Of a stretch of DNA of 33,448 bases, positions 25,465-31,571 are shown one piece after another. This DNA is from Betaproteobacteria bacterium. GTDB lineage: Bacteria; Pseudomonadota; Gammaproteobacteria; Burkholderiales; SG8-39. The notes below the pieces were generated by a model. It was given only the letters and a program-made list of their open reading frames with translations. It ran no database searches and was not told the origin of the DNA. The stretch covers positions 1-33,448 of the forward strand of contig JACQTO010000233.1 of the NCBI GenBank assembly GCA_016210745.1. The letters run 5' to 3'. How positions within the stretch are numbered: position 1 is the stretch's first letter; each line of letters begins with the position of its first letter. A program made the position numbers and the translations under genes.

Positions 25465-26772
25465 TCAATACGGGTTCGCAATCGGGAGTTCCTCGGCCGG
25501 ATAGAGCGAAATGATCTGCGGCCCTTTCGGACCGAGTATCACCATTTCCTCGATCCGCGCTGCCGATACGCCGTCGGTGGCCGGGCAATAGGTTTCAACG
25601 GCGAACACCATGCCCGCCTTGAGCTCGATCGGCTCCTTGAACGAATTGAGCCGCGAGATCAGGGGACGTTCGTGCAGGCCGAGCCCCAGCCCATGGCAGA
25701 AATTGAGTCCGAAGGCGTCCATTTCGCTCGCAAAACCGATATCGCTCGCCTTGGGCAGGGTCTTCGCGATCTTGTCGCTCGACATGCCCGGACGCAACAG
25801 ATCGATTGCCTTGTCCATCCATTCGCGTGCCTTTCTGTAGGCGCTGCGCTGCGGCGCGGTCGCCCGACCGACGCTGAAAGTGCGGTAATAACAGGTGCGA
25901 TAGCCCATGAAGGACTGGATGATGTCGAAGAACGCCTGGTCGCCGGGCCGGATCAGCCGGTCGGTGAAGTTGTGCGGATGCGGCGAGCAGCGCTCGCCCG
26001 AAATCGAATTGATGGCCTCGACGCAGTCCGAGCCCATCTCGTACAGGCGCCCGGTGGCGAGTGCGACGATTTCCGACTCTCGCACGCCAGGCTTGAGCGC
26101 CTCGGCGATATCCTGGTAGACGCCGTCGACCATGGCAGAGGCCATGTTGAGCAGCGTCAGTTCGTCGATGTTCTTGACCTCGCGCGCCATGAGCATCGCC
26201 TGCTGGCCGTCGCGCACTTCGATGCCGATTCTCTGCAGTTCGAACAACATCGGCGGCTCGACCACGTCCACGCCCAGGGGCATGTCGCCTACGCCTTCGG
26301 CGACGAGGATCGCCTTGATTTCCTTGGCGGCCTCGCGAAACAAGGTGATGTCGCTGCCCACCGCGCCGCGCATCCCGAGGAGTCCGGCGCGGCAGTGGTC
26401 GTTGTGCAGCCAGGGCGCATACAGGCGATGGTGCTTGGCCGCCGAACCGAAGTCCCAGATATACGGATCGCCGTTGCCGGTCAGCAGCGAATAGCGCGTC
26501 AGCTTGTCACGGGCCCATTCGCCTATGACGGTGCTCGTGGTGTAGCGGATATTGTGTTGGTCGAAGCTCAGCAGCGCGCCCAGCCCCGACCCGGAAAGCG
26601 CGGCGCGCACGCGCGCCAGGCGATAGTCGTGCAGCCGGCGGAAATTGATGCGCTCCTCGAAATCGACCTGGTTGTGGCCTGGCGCCTGAATCGGACGCGC
26701 CCAGTTGTGGTGCGGATCGATGTCGTCGGGCCGGATGATTTTCGGTGTTGGCCCCCTGCTTTTCTTGCTCAT
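25465..26772 (-). CDS. M24 (creatinase/prolidase-fold) family protein with an altered metal site
   Basis: 435 residues from ATG 26772 (MSKKSRGPTPK), with AGGAG upstream. It has an N-terminal creatinase-like domain (about 40-195) and a C-terminal pita-bread domain (about 200-430). M24 metal enzymes need Asp, Asp, His, Glu, Glu. Here Asp283 (FFDII), His360 (FCHGLGLGLHE), Glu393 (AVETY) and Glu408 (ARIEEMV) are present, but the second Asp, 11 residues after the first in the 'GYxxDxxRT' motif, is Cys294 (GYRTCYYRT). It is therefore unlikely to be an ordinary Xaa-Pro peptidase; M24 proteins also include creatinase and the DMSP lyase DddP. Neighbouring dehydrogenases and a Bug remnant suggest small-molecule catabolism. 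Function is unknown. Confidence 0.8.
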   Translation of the reverse strand: MSKKSRGPTPKIIRPDDIDPHHNWARPIQAPGHNQVDFEERINFRRLHDYRLARVRAALSGSGLGALLSFDQHNIRYTTSTVIGEWARDKLTRYSLLTGNGDPYIWDFGSAAKHHRLYAPWLHNDHCRAGLLGMRGAVGSDITLFREAAKEIKAILVAEGVGDMPLGVDVVEPPMLFELQRIGIEVRDGQQAMLMAREVKNIDELTLLNMASAMVDGVYQDIAEALKPGVRESEIVALATGRLYEMGSDCVEAINSISGERCSPHPHNFTDRLIRPGDQAFFDIIQSFMGYRTCYYRTFSVGRATAPQRSAYRKAREWMDKAIDLLRPGMSSDKIAKTLPKASDIGFASEMDAFGLNFCHGLGLGLHERPLISRLNSFKEPIELKAGMVFAVETYCPATDGVSAARIEEMVILGPKGPQIISLYPAEELPIANPY

Positions 26773-26844
26773 AGGGTCTGCTCCTTTGTGATTCCCGGCC
26801 TGCGCGTTCAACGACCCGAGGGCGCGTGTGAGATCGGTCACAAA

Positions 26845-26873
26845 ACGATAGACCATTGTGCAGCCCCGGGCAA
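26845..26873 (-). promoter_or_regulatory. Candidate promoter of the M24 gene
   Basis: Minus strand: TTGCCC (26873-26868), 17 bases, TATCGT (26850-26845), each 4 of 6 to consensus, about 70 bases before the ATG. The 310-base divergent gap 26773-27082 also holds GGGTAAAAT near 26955-26963 on the plus strand, a possible -10 for the dehydrogenase gene without a clear -35. No gene is seen in the gap. Confidence 0.3.
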
Positions 26874-27082
26874 GGGCGAGCGCGATTTCGACCGCCGAGG
26901 CTGGAAACGGAGCGAAAGCCGATGCGTTACCCGAAATAGGCTCTTAATGCCGCGGGGTAAAATGCCTTTCTCGTTCGGCATGAAGTGCCGGTCCATGGCC
27001 CACGTGCCTATGAAACAGTTCCAAGCGAATCGTACCGACTCGACTCGCACGTTTATTGGAAGACCTTCCGGGATGAATCGCC

Positions 27083-28027
27083 ATGAAACCTGATGTGCTG
27101 GTCGTCGGTCCGATGTACCCCGCCACGATCGAGGATCTCGATCGTGAGTTCACGACGCACAAGCTTTGGCTCGCTTCGGACCGGACAGCGCTGATCGCCT
27201 CCTGCGCCGAGCGCGTGCGCGCGATCGCGACGACTGCGTTTCCCAATGACGGCGCCGACGCGGCATTGATCGGCGCTTTGCCCAAATTGGAGATCATTTC
27301 CAGCTTCGGCGTCGGCGTGGATCCGATCGACCTCGAAGCCGCAAGACGGCGAAACGTCATCGTCACCAATACACCCGCGGTGATGAACGAGTGCGTCGCG
27401 GATCTCGCCATCGGCCTGATCATCGCTCTGGCGCGCCGGCTGTGCGAGGGCGACCGCTATGTGCGCGCCGGCGGTTGGCTCAAGAGCCCTCTGCCCCCGG
27501 CGCAGAAAGTGAGCAGGAAGCGCCTGGGCATCGTGGGACTGGGACGCATCGGCCACGCGATCGCACGACGCGCCGCCGGCTTCGACATGAGCATCGCCTA
27601 CCACAACCGGCGGCCGATTCCCCAATCGCCGTTTGCCTACCACGCGCAGCTGGTCGATCTGGCGAAAGATTGCGATTTCCTCGTCGTCGCTACGCCGGGC
27701 GGCAAGGACACCTTCCACTTGGTCGACGAGAGGGTCATGCGCGCGTTGGGGCCGAGAGGCATCCTGGTCAATGTGGCGCGCGGATCGGTGGTGGACGAGC
27801 AGGCGCTGGTGAACTGCCTGCAGCAGGGCGCGCTCGGCGGCGCGGCGCTCGACGTGTTCGAACACGAACCAAAGGTCCCCGAAGCCTTGTTGGCGATGCA
27901 AAACGTGGTGCTGCAGCCGCACTTGGGCAGCGGCACGCACGAAACCCGCGCGGCGATGGGTAAGCTCGTCCTCGACAACCTGATCGCGCATTTTGAGGGC
28001 AAGCCGCCGCTGACGCCGGTGCGATAA
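27083..28027 (+). CDS. D-2-hydroxyacid dehydrogenase (glyoxylate/hydroxypyruvate reductase type)
   Basis: 314-residue NAD(P)H-dependent oxidoreductase. Seen: catalytic-domain segment ISSFGVGVDPIDLEAA (about 72-87), NTPAVMNECVADLAIGL, nucleotide loop GIVGLGRIGHAIA (149-161), YHNRRP after strand 2 (Asn-Arg-Arg suggests NADP), and the catalytic set Arg233 (VNVARGSVVDE), Glu262 (DVFEHEP) and His280 (LQPHLGSGT). The GVGVD and SGT segments are those of the glyoxylate/hydroxypyruvate reductase branch. It diverges from the M24 gene across 310 bases. Together with the beta-hydroxyacid dehydrogenase it suggests handling of hydroxy- or keto-acids, but the substrate cannot be read. Confidence 0.87.
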   Translation: MKPDVLVVGPMYPATIEDLDREFTTHKLWLASDRTALIASCAERVRAIATTAFPNDGADAALIGALPKLEIISSFGVGVDPIDLEAARRRNVIVTNTPAVMNECVADLAIGLIIALARRLCEGDRYVRAGGWLKSPLPPAQKVSRKRLGIVGLGRIGHAIARRAAGFDMSIAYHNRRPIPQSPFAYHAQLVDLAKDCDFLVVATPGGKDTFHLVDERVMRALGPRGILVNVARGSVVDEQALVNCLQQGALGGAALDVFEHEPKVPEALLAMQNVVLQPHLGSGTHETRAAMGKLVLDNLIAHFEGKPPLTPVR

Positions 28028-28216
28028 ACGTTCGCCCCCGAGCAGTTCCTGCGCCGATTCCAGGCGGTGCCGGGGCCGCCCGCACATGCCGGCTTTCGTC
28101 CGGCCCGCAGGAGCCCGTATCCGCGGTTTTGGTGAAATAAGCCTCGCCCCGCAGTGCCTCGGCGCCCAGGGAGCGGGCGCGCGAAACGGCTTAAGCTGCC
28201 GCCGGCGGCGCGCGGC

Positions 28217-28230
28217 TTGACCTCGATCAA
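28217..28230 (+). promoter_or_regulatory. FNR/ANR/DNR-like box upstream of the universal stress gene
   Basis: TTGAC-CTCG-ATCAA matches the FNR/CRP-family consensus TTGAT-N4-ATCAA at 9 of 10 positions. If CATGAT (28273-28278) is the -10, RNA would start near 28285 and the box would be centred at -61.5, the standard class I activator position. Low-oxygen induction of universal stress genes by ANR/FNR is known in proteobacteria. The rest of the gap 28028-28307 shows only GC-rich sequence without a gene. Confidence 0.5.
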
Positions 28231-28307
28231 GCCGGCCTGATTTAGCACTAGGGCGGGGAGCGCCGAATGTGCCATGATTTCCATAAGCTGAATACAAGGG
28301 GGCTAAC

Positions 28308-29138
28308 GTGAGCTACAAAACCATCCTCGTTCACATGGATAACAGCGAACGCGCCGTCGCACGCCTGACTATCGCCATCGGGCTCGCGCGCCGGCACAAT
28401 GCCCATCTGGTCGGCCTTCACGCGCTGACCGTTTTTGCCTTGCCGAGTTACGCCGTTGCCGAAGCCGGGAATTCCATTCTCGACTTTCAGAAGCGCGCGG
28501 CCAGGGAAAGCGCCGAACGAGCAGAAGCGGTCTTCCGAAAAGCGGTTGAAGGCGCAGGGTTGACCAGCACCGAGTGGCGCAATTCCTTTGACGACGTCCT
28601 CGACGCCGTTGCGCTGCATGCGCGTTACGCCGACCTGATCGTCCTCGGCCAGTCCGATCCCTCGGACGACGGAGGCATCGCCCCCGAGTTTCCCGGGCTG
28701 ATAACCCTTGCCGCGGGCCGGCCGGTGCTCATAATCCCGTATGTTGGAAAATTCGAGAGCCTGGGCAAACGCACACTAGTGGCGTGGAACGCGAGCCGCG
28801 AGTCGACGCGGGCGGTGACCGATGCGATTCCGCTGCTGCGTCTGGCCGACACGGTCAATGTGGTCGTGTTCAATCCTAGCGGCTCGGACCACGGGCAGGT
28901 CCCGGGAGCGGACATCGGGCTATTTCTGGCGCGCCATGGCGTCCCGGTCGAAGTGTCTCATTACCGCGCCGAGGACATAGACGAAGGCAACCAGCTGCTT
29001 TCGCGCGCCGCCGACCTCGGCAGCGACCTGATCGTCATGGGCGGCTACGGCCATTCGCGCCTTCAGGAAATGGTGATGGGCGGGGTGACGCGAACAATCC
29101 TGGAGTCGATGACGGTACCGGTGGTGATGTCGCATTAG
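28308..29138 (+). CDS. Universal stress protein with two UspA domains
   Basis: 276 residues starting at GTG 28308 (MSYKTILVHMDNSERAVARL), with AAGGGGG 5 bases upstream. Two tandem Usp domains are visible: the first to about residue 145 (YKTILVHMDNS ... ADLIVLGQSDP ... RPVLIIPY), the second from about 153 (KRTLVAWNASRESTRAVTDA ... SDLIVMGGYGHSRLQEMVMGG). Only the second keeps the ATP-binding 'GxxG-x9-G-S/T' type loop, so nucleotide binding is likely in that half only. Tandem Usp proteins serve stress and low-oxygen survival in many proteobacteria. The FNR-like box upstream fits that. Convergent with the stomatin gene; the gap between them carries palindrome copy 2. Confidence 0.9.
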   Translation: MSYKTILVHMDNSERAVARLTIAIGLARRHNAHLVGLHALTVFALPSYAVAEAGNSILDFQKRAARESAERAEAVFRKAVEGAGLTSTEWRNSFDDVLDAVALHARYADLIVLGQSDPSDDGGIAPEFPGLITLAAGRPVLIIPYVGKFESLGKRTLVAWNASRESTRAVTDAIPLLRLADTVNVVVFNPSGSDHGQVPGADIGLFLARHGVPVEVSHYRAEDIDEGNQLLSRAADLGSDLIVMGGYGHSRLQEMVMGGVTRTILESMTVPVVMSH

Positions 29139-29178
29139 GGCCCGGCTCGGTCCGCAATTTGGACACTTGCGGGTTGAC

Positions 29179-29282
29179 TGTTGACAGATTTAGCGAGATT
29201 TGGTCTCTAAGTACGTCTCCCCCTTTTCGTGCAGTTGCTTGCAACTGCACGAAAAGGGGGAGATTGATAAACGGCAAAACCA
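29179..29282 (-). repeat. Palindromic repeat element, copy 2 (23-bp perfect stem)
   Basis: Arms 29216-29238 and 29241-29263 are exact reverse complements over a TT loop. Compared with copy 1 in the same orientation, stem pair 8 is C:G instead of G:C and pair 15 is T:A instead of C:G; both partners change, so the stem stays perfect. Flanking GGTTTTGCCGTTTATCAA is shared exactly, and the outer side carries TTAGAGACC...TGTCAACA. It lies in the convergent gap 29139-29321 between the stress protein and stomatin genes. Confidence 0.88.
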
Positions 29283-29321
29283 ACCGACCGCTTGGGTGCC
29301 GGCTATGCCGCGTGAGGGGCC

Positions 29322-30320
29322 CTATGCCAGCGGACTTGCGGGGCCGGCCCTGGTCCGGTCCAGCACCGTCATCGCCGAGGACACGACCGAAGCCACGTCC
29401 GAAAGATTGGAAGGCACGATAAGCGTGTTGCCGGTCTTGGCAAGCTTGCCGAAGGCGTCGATATAGAGCTCGGCAACCTTGAGGTTTGCCGCCAGCTGGC
29501 CTCCCTCCCTGCCGATCGCCTCGGCTACCGCAGTGACCGCATGCGCAGTCGCCTCGGCCACCAGCCGAATGGCGGTCGCCTCGCCTTGCGCCTTGTTGAT
29601 TTGTGCGGTCTTCTCGCCCTCTGACTTCAGGATCGAAGCCTGCTTTGCGCCCTCGGCGACGTTGATTTCCTGCTGCTTGTCGCCCTCCGACTTTGCGATC
29701 ACCGCCCGTTTTTCGCGCTCCGCGGTAATCTGCTTTTCCATCGCGCGCAGGATAGACTCGGGCGGCGTCAGGTTCTTCACCTCGTAGCGCAGCACCTTCA
29801 CGCCCCAGGAGCGGCCCGCCTCGTCGAGCACCGATACGACCGAGCGGTTGATTTCCTCGCGGCTCTGCAGCGACTGGTCGAGTTCCATCTTGCCGACTTC
29901 CGAGCGCAGCGTGGTCTGCGCAAGCTGGGTGATCGCGGTCATGTAATCGGAGGTGCCGTAGGAGGCAAGGCGCGGATCGGTGACCTGGTAGTAGATCAGT
30001 CCGTCGACGGCGAGCTGCGTGTTGTCCCTGGTGATGCACACCTGCTCGGCCACATCGGCCGGCACCTCCTTGAGCGAGTGCCGGTAAGCGACACGATCGA
30101 TAAAAGGGATGATGACATTGAGCCCCGGCTGCAACACCTCATGAAATTTTCCCAGCCGCTCGACTATCCAGGCGCTCTGCTGCGGCACCACGCGCACGCC
30201 TTCGATGACGAATACCGCCGCCAGCGCGATGATGAAGAACGGAATCGTCCAGCCCCGAGTCAACTCGAAGGACGAAAGGATGCCCGTCAGGATTCCCACC
30301 ACGATCAATTTCGCCAGCAT
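29322..30320 (-). CDS. Stomatin/prohibitin-like SPFH (band 7) membrane protein
   Basis: 332-residue membrane scaffold protein from ATG 30320 (MLAKLIVVGILTG), with GGGGAGG 4 bases upstream; the longer frame overlaps nfeD and lacks this signal. Seen: two N-terminal hydrophobic stretches (about 3-17 and 22-40), the SPFH domain (about 45-210) with RVVPQQSAWIVERLGKFHEVL and RYEVKNLTPPESILRAMEKQ, then a long Glu/Ala/Lys coiled coil (about 205-275, ITAEREKRAVIAKSEGDKQ) and a conserved C-terminal NTLIVPSNLSDVASVVSSAM. It fits the slipin/paraslipin group that oligomerises at membranes. It follows the nfeD gene by 46 bases, the standard nfeD-stomatin operon; the partners are thought to form a membrane microdomain quality-control complex. 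Confidence 0.92.
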   Translation of the reverse strand: MLAKLIVVGILTGILSSFELTRGWTIPFFIIALAAVFVIEGVRVVPQQSAWIVERLGKFHEVLQPGLNVIIPFIDRVAYRHSLKEVPADVAEQVCITRDNTQLAVDGLIYYQVTDPRLASYGTSDYMTAITQLAQTTLRSEVGKMELDQSLQSREEINRSVVSVLDEAGRSWGVKVLRYEVKNLTPPESILRAMEKQITAEREKRAVIAKSEGDKQQEINVAEGAKQASILKSEGEKTAQINKAQGEATAIRLVAEATAHAVTAVAEAIGREGGQLAANLKVAELYIDAFGKLAKTGNTLIVPSNLSDVASVVSSAMTVLDRTRAGPASPLA

Positions 30321-30366
30321 GCTGCCTCCCCAGGGAAGTGGATCCTCGTTCCGATCCGCGTGCCGC

Positions 30367-30792
30367 TCACGCGGACCTGTTCTTGGAAACTTTGAGCGTG
30401 TTGCCATCGACGGAAATAATGATGAGCATTTCGCCGGGCTCCCCTGCGGCGTCGCCCAAAACGACGGCGTCCCAGAGCGCGTCGCGGTACTTCACCCGCG
30501 CCTGCCCCGTGCTGCGGTTCACCCAGGACTGGAAGAAAGCCGGCTGGCCGACATCGAGCCCGGCCATCGGCGGCGTTGCCGAGCGCTTGCGGTAGCGTTG
30601 CGCCCAGACCACGCCGGCAACCGCAAGCGCGGCCGCCGAAATCGCCTGGATTGGGAGCCCCCATCCGGAATACGCGACACCGGCGCCGGCGAAAGCGGCG
30701 ATGCCGAGCACGAGCATGAAGAAAGTGCCGGTGGCGAGCTCGGCAATGATCAAGACAAAACCGGCGATCAGCCAGACAACGTAGTTGTCCAT
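30367..30792 (-). CDS. NfeD-like membrane protein (short form)
   Basis: 141 residues from ATG 30792 (MDNYVVWLIAGFVLIIAELA): two or three membrane helices (about 5-24, 27-42, 45-65), a basic turn QRYRKRSATPP, and a C-terminal OB-fold domain (about 75-138) containing STGQARVKYRDALWDAVV and MLIIISVDGNTLKVSK. This is the short NfeD type without the serine-protease domain, which accompanies stomatin-like proteins and probably regulates or anchors them. The start is uncertain: no strong ribosome site is visible, and an upstream in-frame ATG pair ([13 protein letters not shown]) exists 13-14 codons earlier. Confidence 0.86.
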   Translation of the reverse strand: MDNYVVWLIAGFVLIIAELATGTFFMLVLGIAAFAGAGVAYSGWGLPIQAISAAALAVAGVVWAQRYRKRSATPPMAGLDVGQPAFFQSWVNRSTGQARVKYRDALWDAVVLGDAAGEPGEMLIIISVDGNTLKVSKNRSA

Positions 30793-31002
30793 GTTGGCAG
30801 CGGGGGCCCGCGTTAGTTTGATTGCCATCATACCGCACTGCGGCACAGCACGCGCCCGGCGGGGGCACTCAGGCAAATACCGGAATCGAGAAGCAGGGCG
30901 GCGTGTGTTGCGTGCGCGTCGGTGCAGCCGACTCCGGCCGCCCCATCGCCGACGAGCGGGCGTCTTTCGGGGCCAGATGCCGCGGCCGCCGAAGGAACTT
31001 TC

Positions 31003-31041
31003 GGGGCGGCGCACCGGTCTTTTTTTGTGCGCCGCAGCCCC
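31003..31041. repeat. GC hairpin with a T7 loop in the nfeD-iorA divergent gap
   Basis: GCGGCGCAC (31006-31014) pairs with GTGCGCCGC (31027-31035) over a 12-base loop that ends in seven T. GGG/CCC pairs extend it past a small bulge. With the T run in the loop rather than after the stem it is not a terminator. The rest of the 318-base gap (30793-31110) is GC-rich and shows no gene or clear promoter. Confidence 0.4.
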
Positions 31042-31110
31042 TCGCGGAATATTGGCGAGCGCGCGGGCGTTTGCCATCTTGCACCGTTTAAACCACCGCG
31101 AGGTAACAGG

Positions 31111-31560
31111 ATGATCCGCTTATCCATCAACGGGAAAACACACGAGGTCGATGTCGACCCGAGCACCCCTCTGCTTTGGGTGATCCGGGAACAAGTGGGC
31201 CTCACGGGCACCAAGTACGGCTGCGGCGCCGCGCTGTGCGGCGCATGCACCGTTCATATCGACGGCGCCGCGGCGCGCTCGTGTTCGCTGCCAGTCAGCG
31301 CGGCCGCAGGCAAGCGCATTACCACGATCGAAGGCCTTGCCGCAGGGCGCACTCTGCATAAGGTGCAAAAAGCGTGGCTCGATCATGAAGTACCGCAGTG
31401 CGGTTATTGCCAGGCGGGCATGATCATGGCGGTTGCGGCGCTCCTGAAGAAGAAACCGAAACCGACCGACGCCGACATCAACTCCAGCATCACCAATATC
31501 TGCCGCTGCGGCACCTTCCAGCAGGTGCGCGCGGCAATCCACGCCGCAGCCAAGGCGTGA
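31111..31560 (+). CDS. iorA: [2Fe-2S] subunit of an isoquinoline 1-oxidoreductase-like molybdenum hydroxylase
   Basis: 149-residue electron-transfer subunit of the xanthine oxidase superfamily. Two 2Fe-2S clusters are complete: the plant-ferredoxin type with Cys38, Cys43, Cys46 ([10 protein letters not shown]) and Cys58, and the helical C-terminal cluster with Cys97, Cys100 (CGYCQAGM) and Cys131, Cys133 (CRCG). GAGG precedes the ATG by about 8 bases. The gene ends 11 bases before the molybdopterin subunit and no FAD subunit gene lies between them, which is the two-subunit IorAB layout. Electrons probably pass on to a cytochrome or other membrane acceptor. The symbol is by family; the substrate (isoquinoline, aldehydes, nicotinate-like N-heterocycles) is not known. 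Confidence 0.88.
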   Translation: MIRLSINGKTHEVDVDPSTPLLWVIREQVGLTGTKYGCGAALCGACTVHIDGAAARSCSLPVSAAAGKRITTIEGLAAGRTLHKVQKAWLDHEVPQCGYCQAGMIMAVAALLKKKPKPTDADINSSITNICRCGTFQQVRAAIHAAAKA

Positions 31561-31571
31561 AGGAGGCAGCC

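Noticed and set aside
25091..25504. A small protein ending LVLPFINLPVFAQLRATARK
   Set aside because: The same peptide pattern appears at 29250 only because the palindromic element is duplicated there. The frames cross real genes and non-coding DNA, so the similarity belongs to the DNA element.
25465..26772. Assignment of the M24 gene as the DMSP lyase dddP
   Set aside because: It shares the fold and some spacing, but the metal-site pattern differs (Cys294 replaces a ligand and the Asp-x-Asp arrangement of DddP is not seen). No other DMSP genes are nearby.
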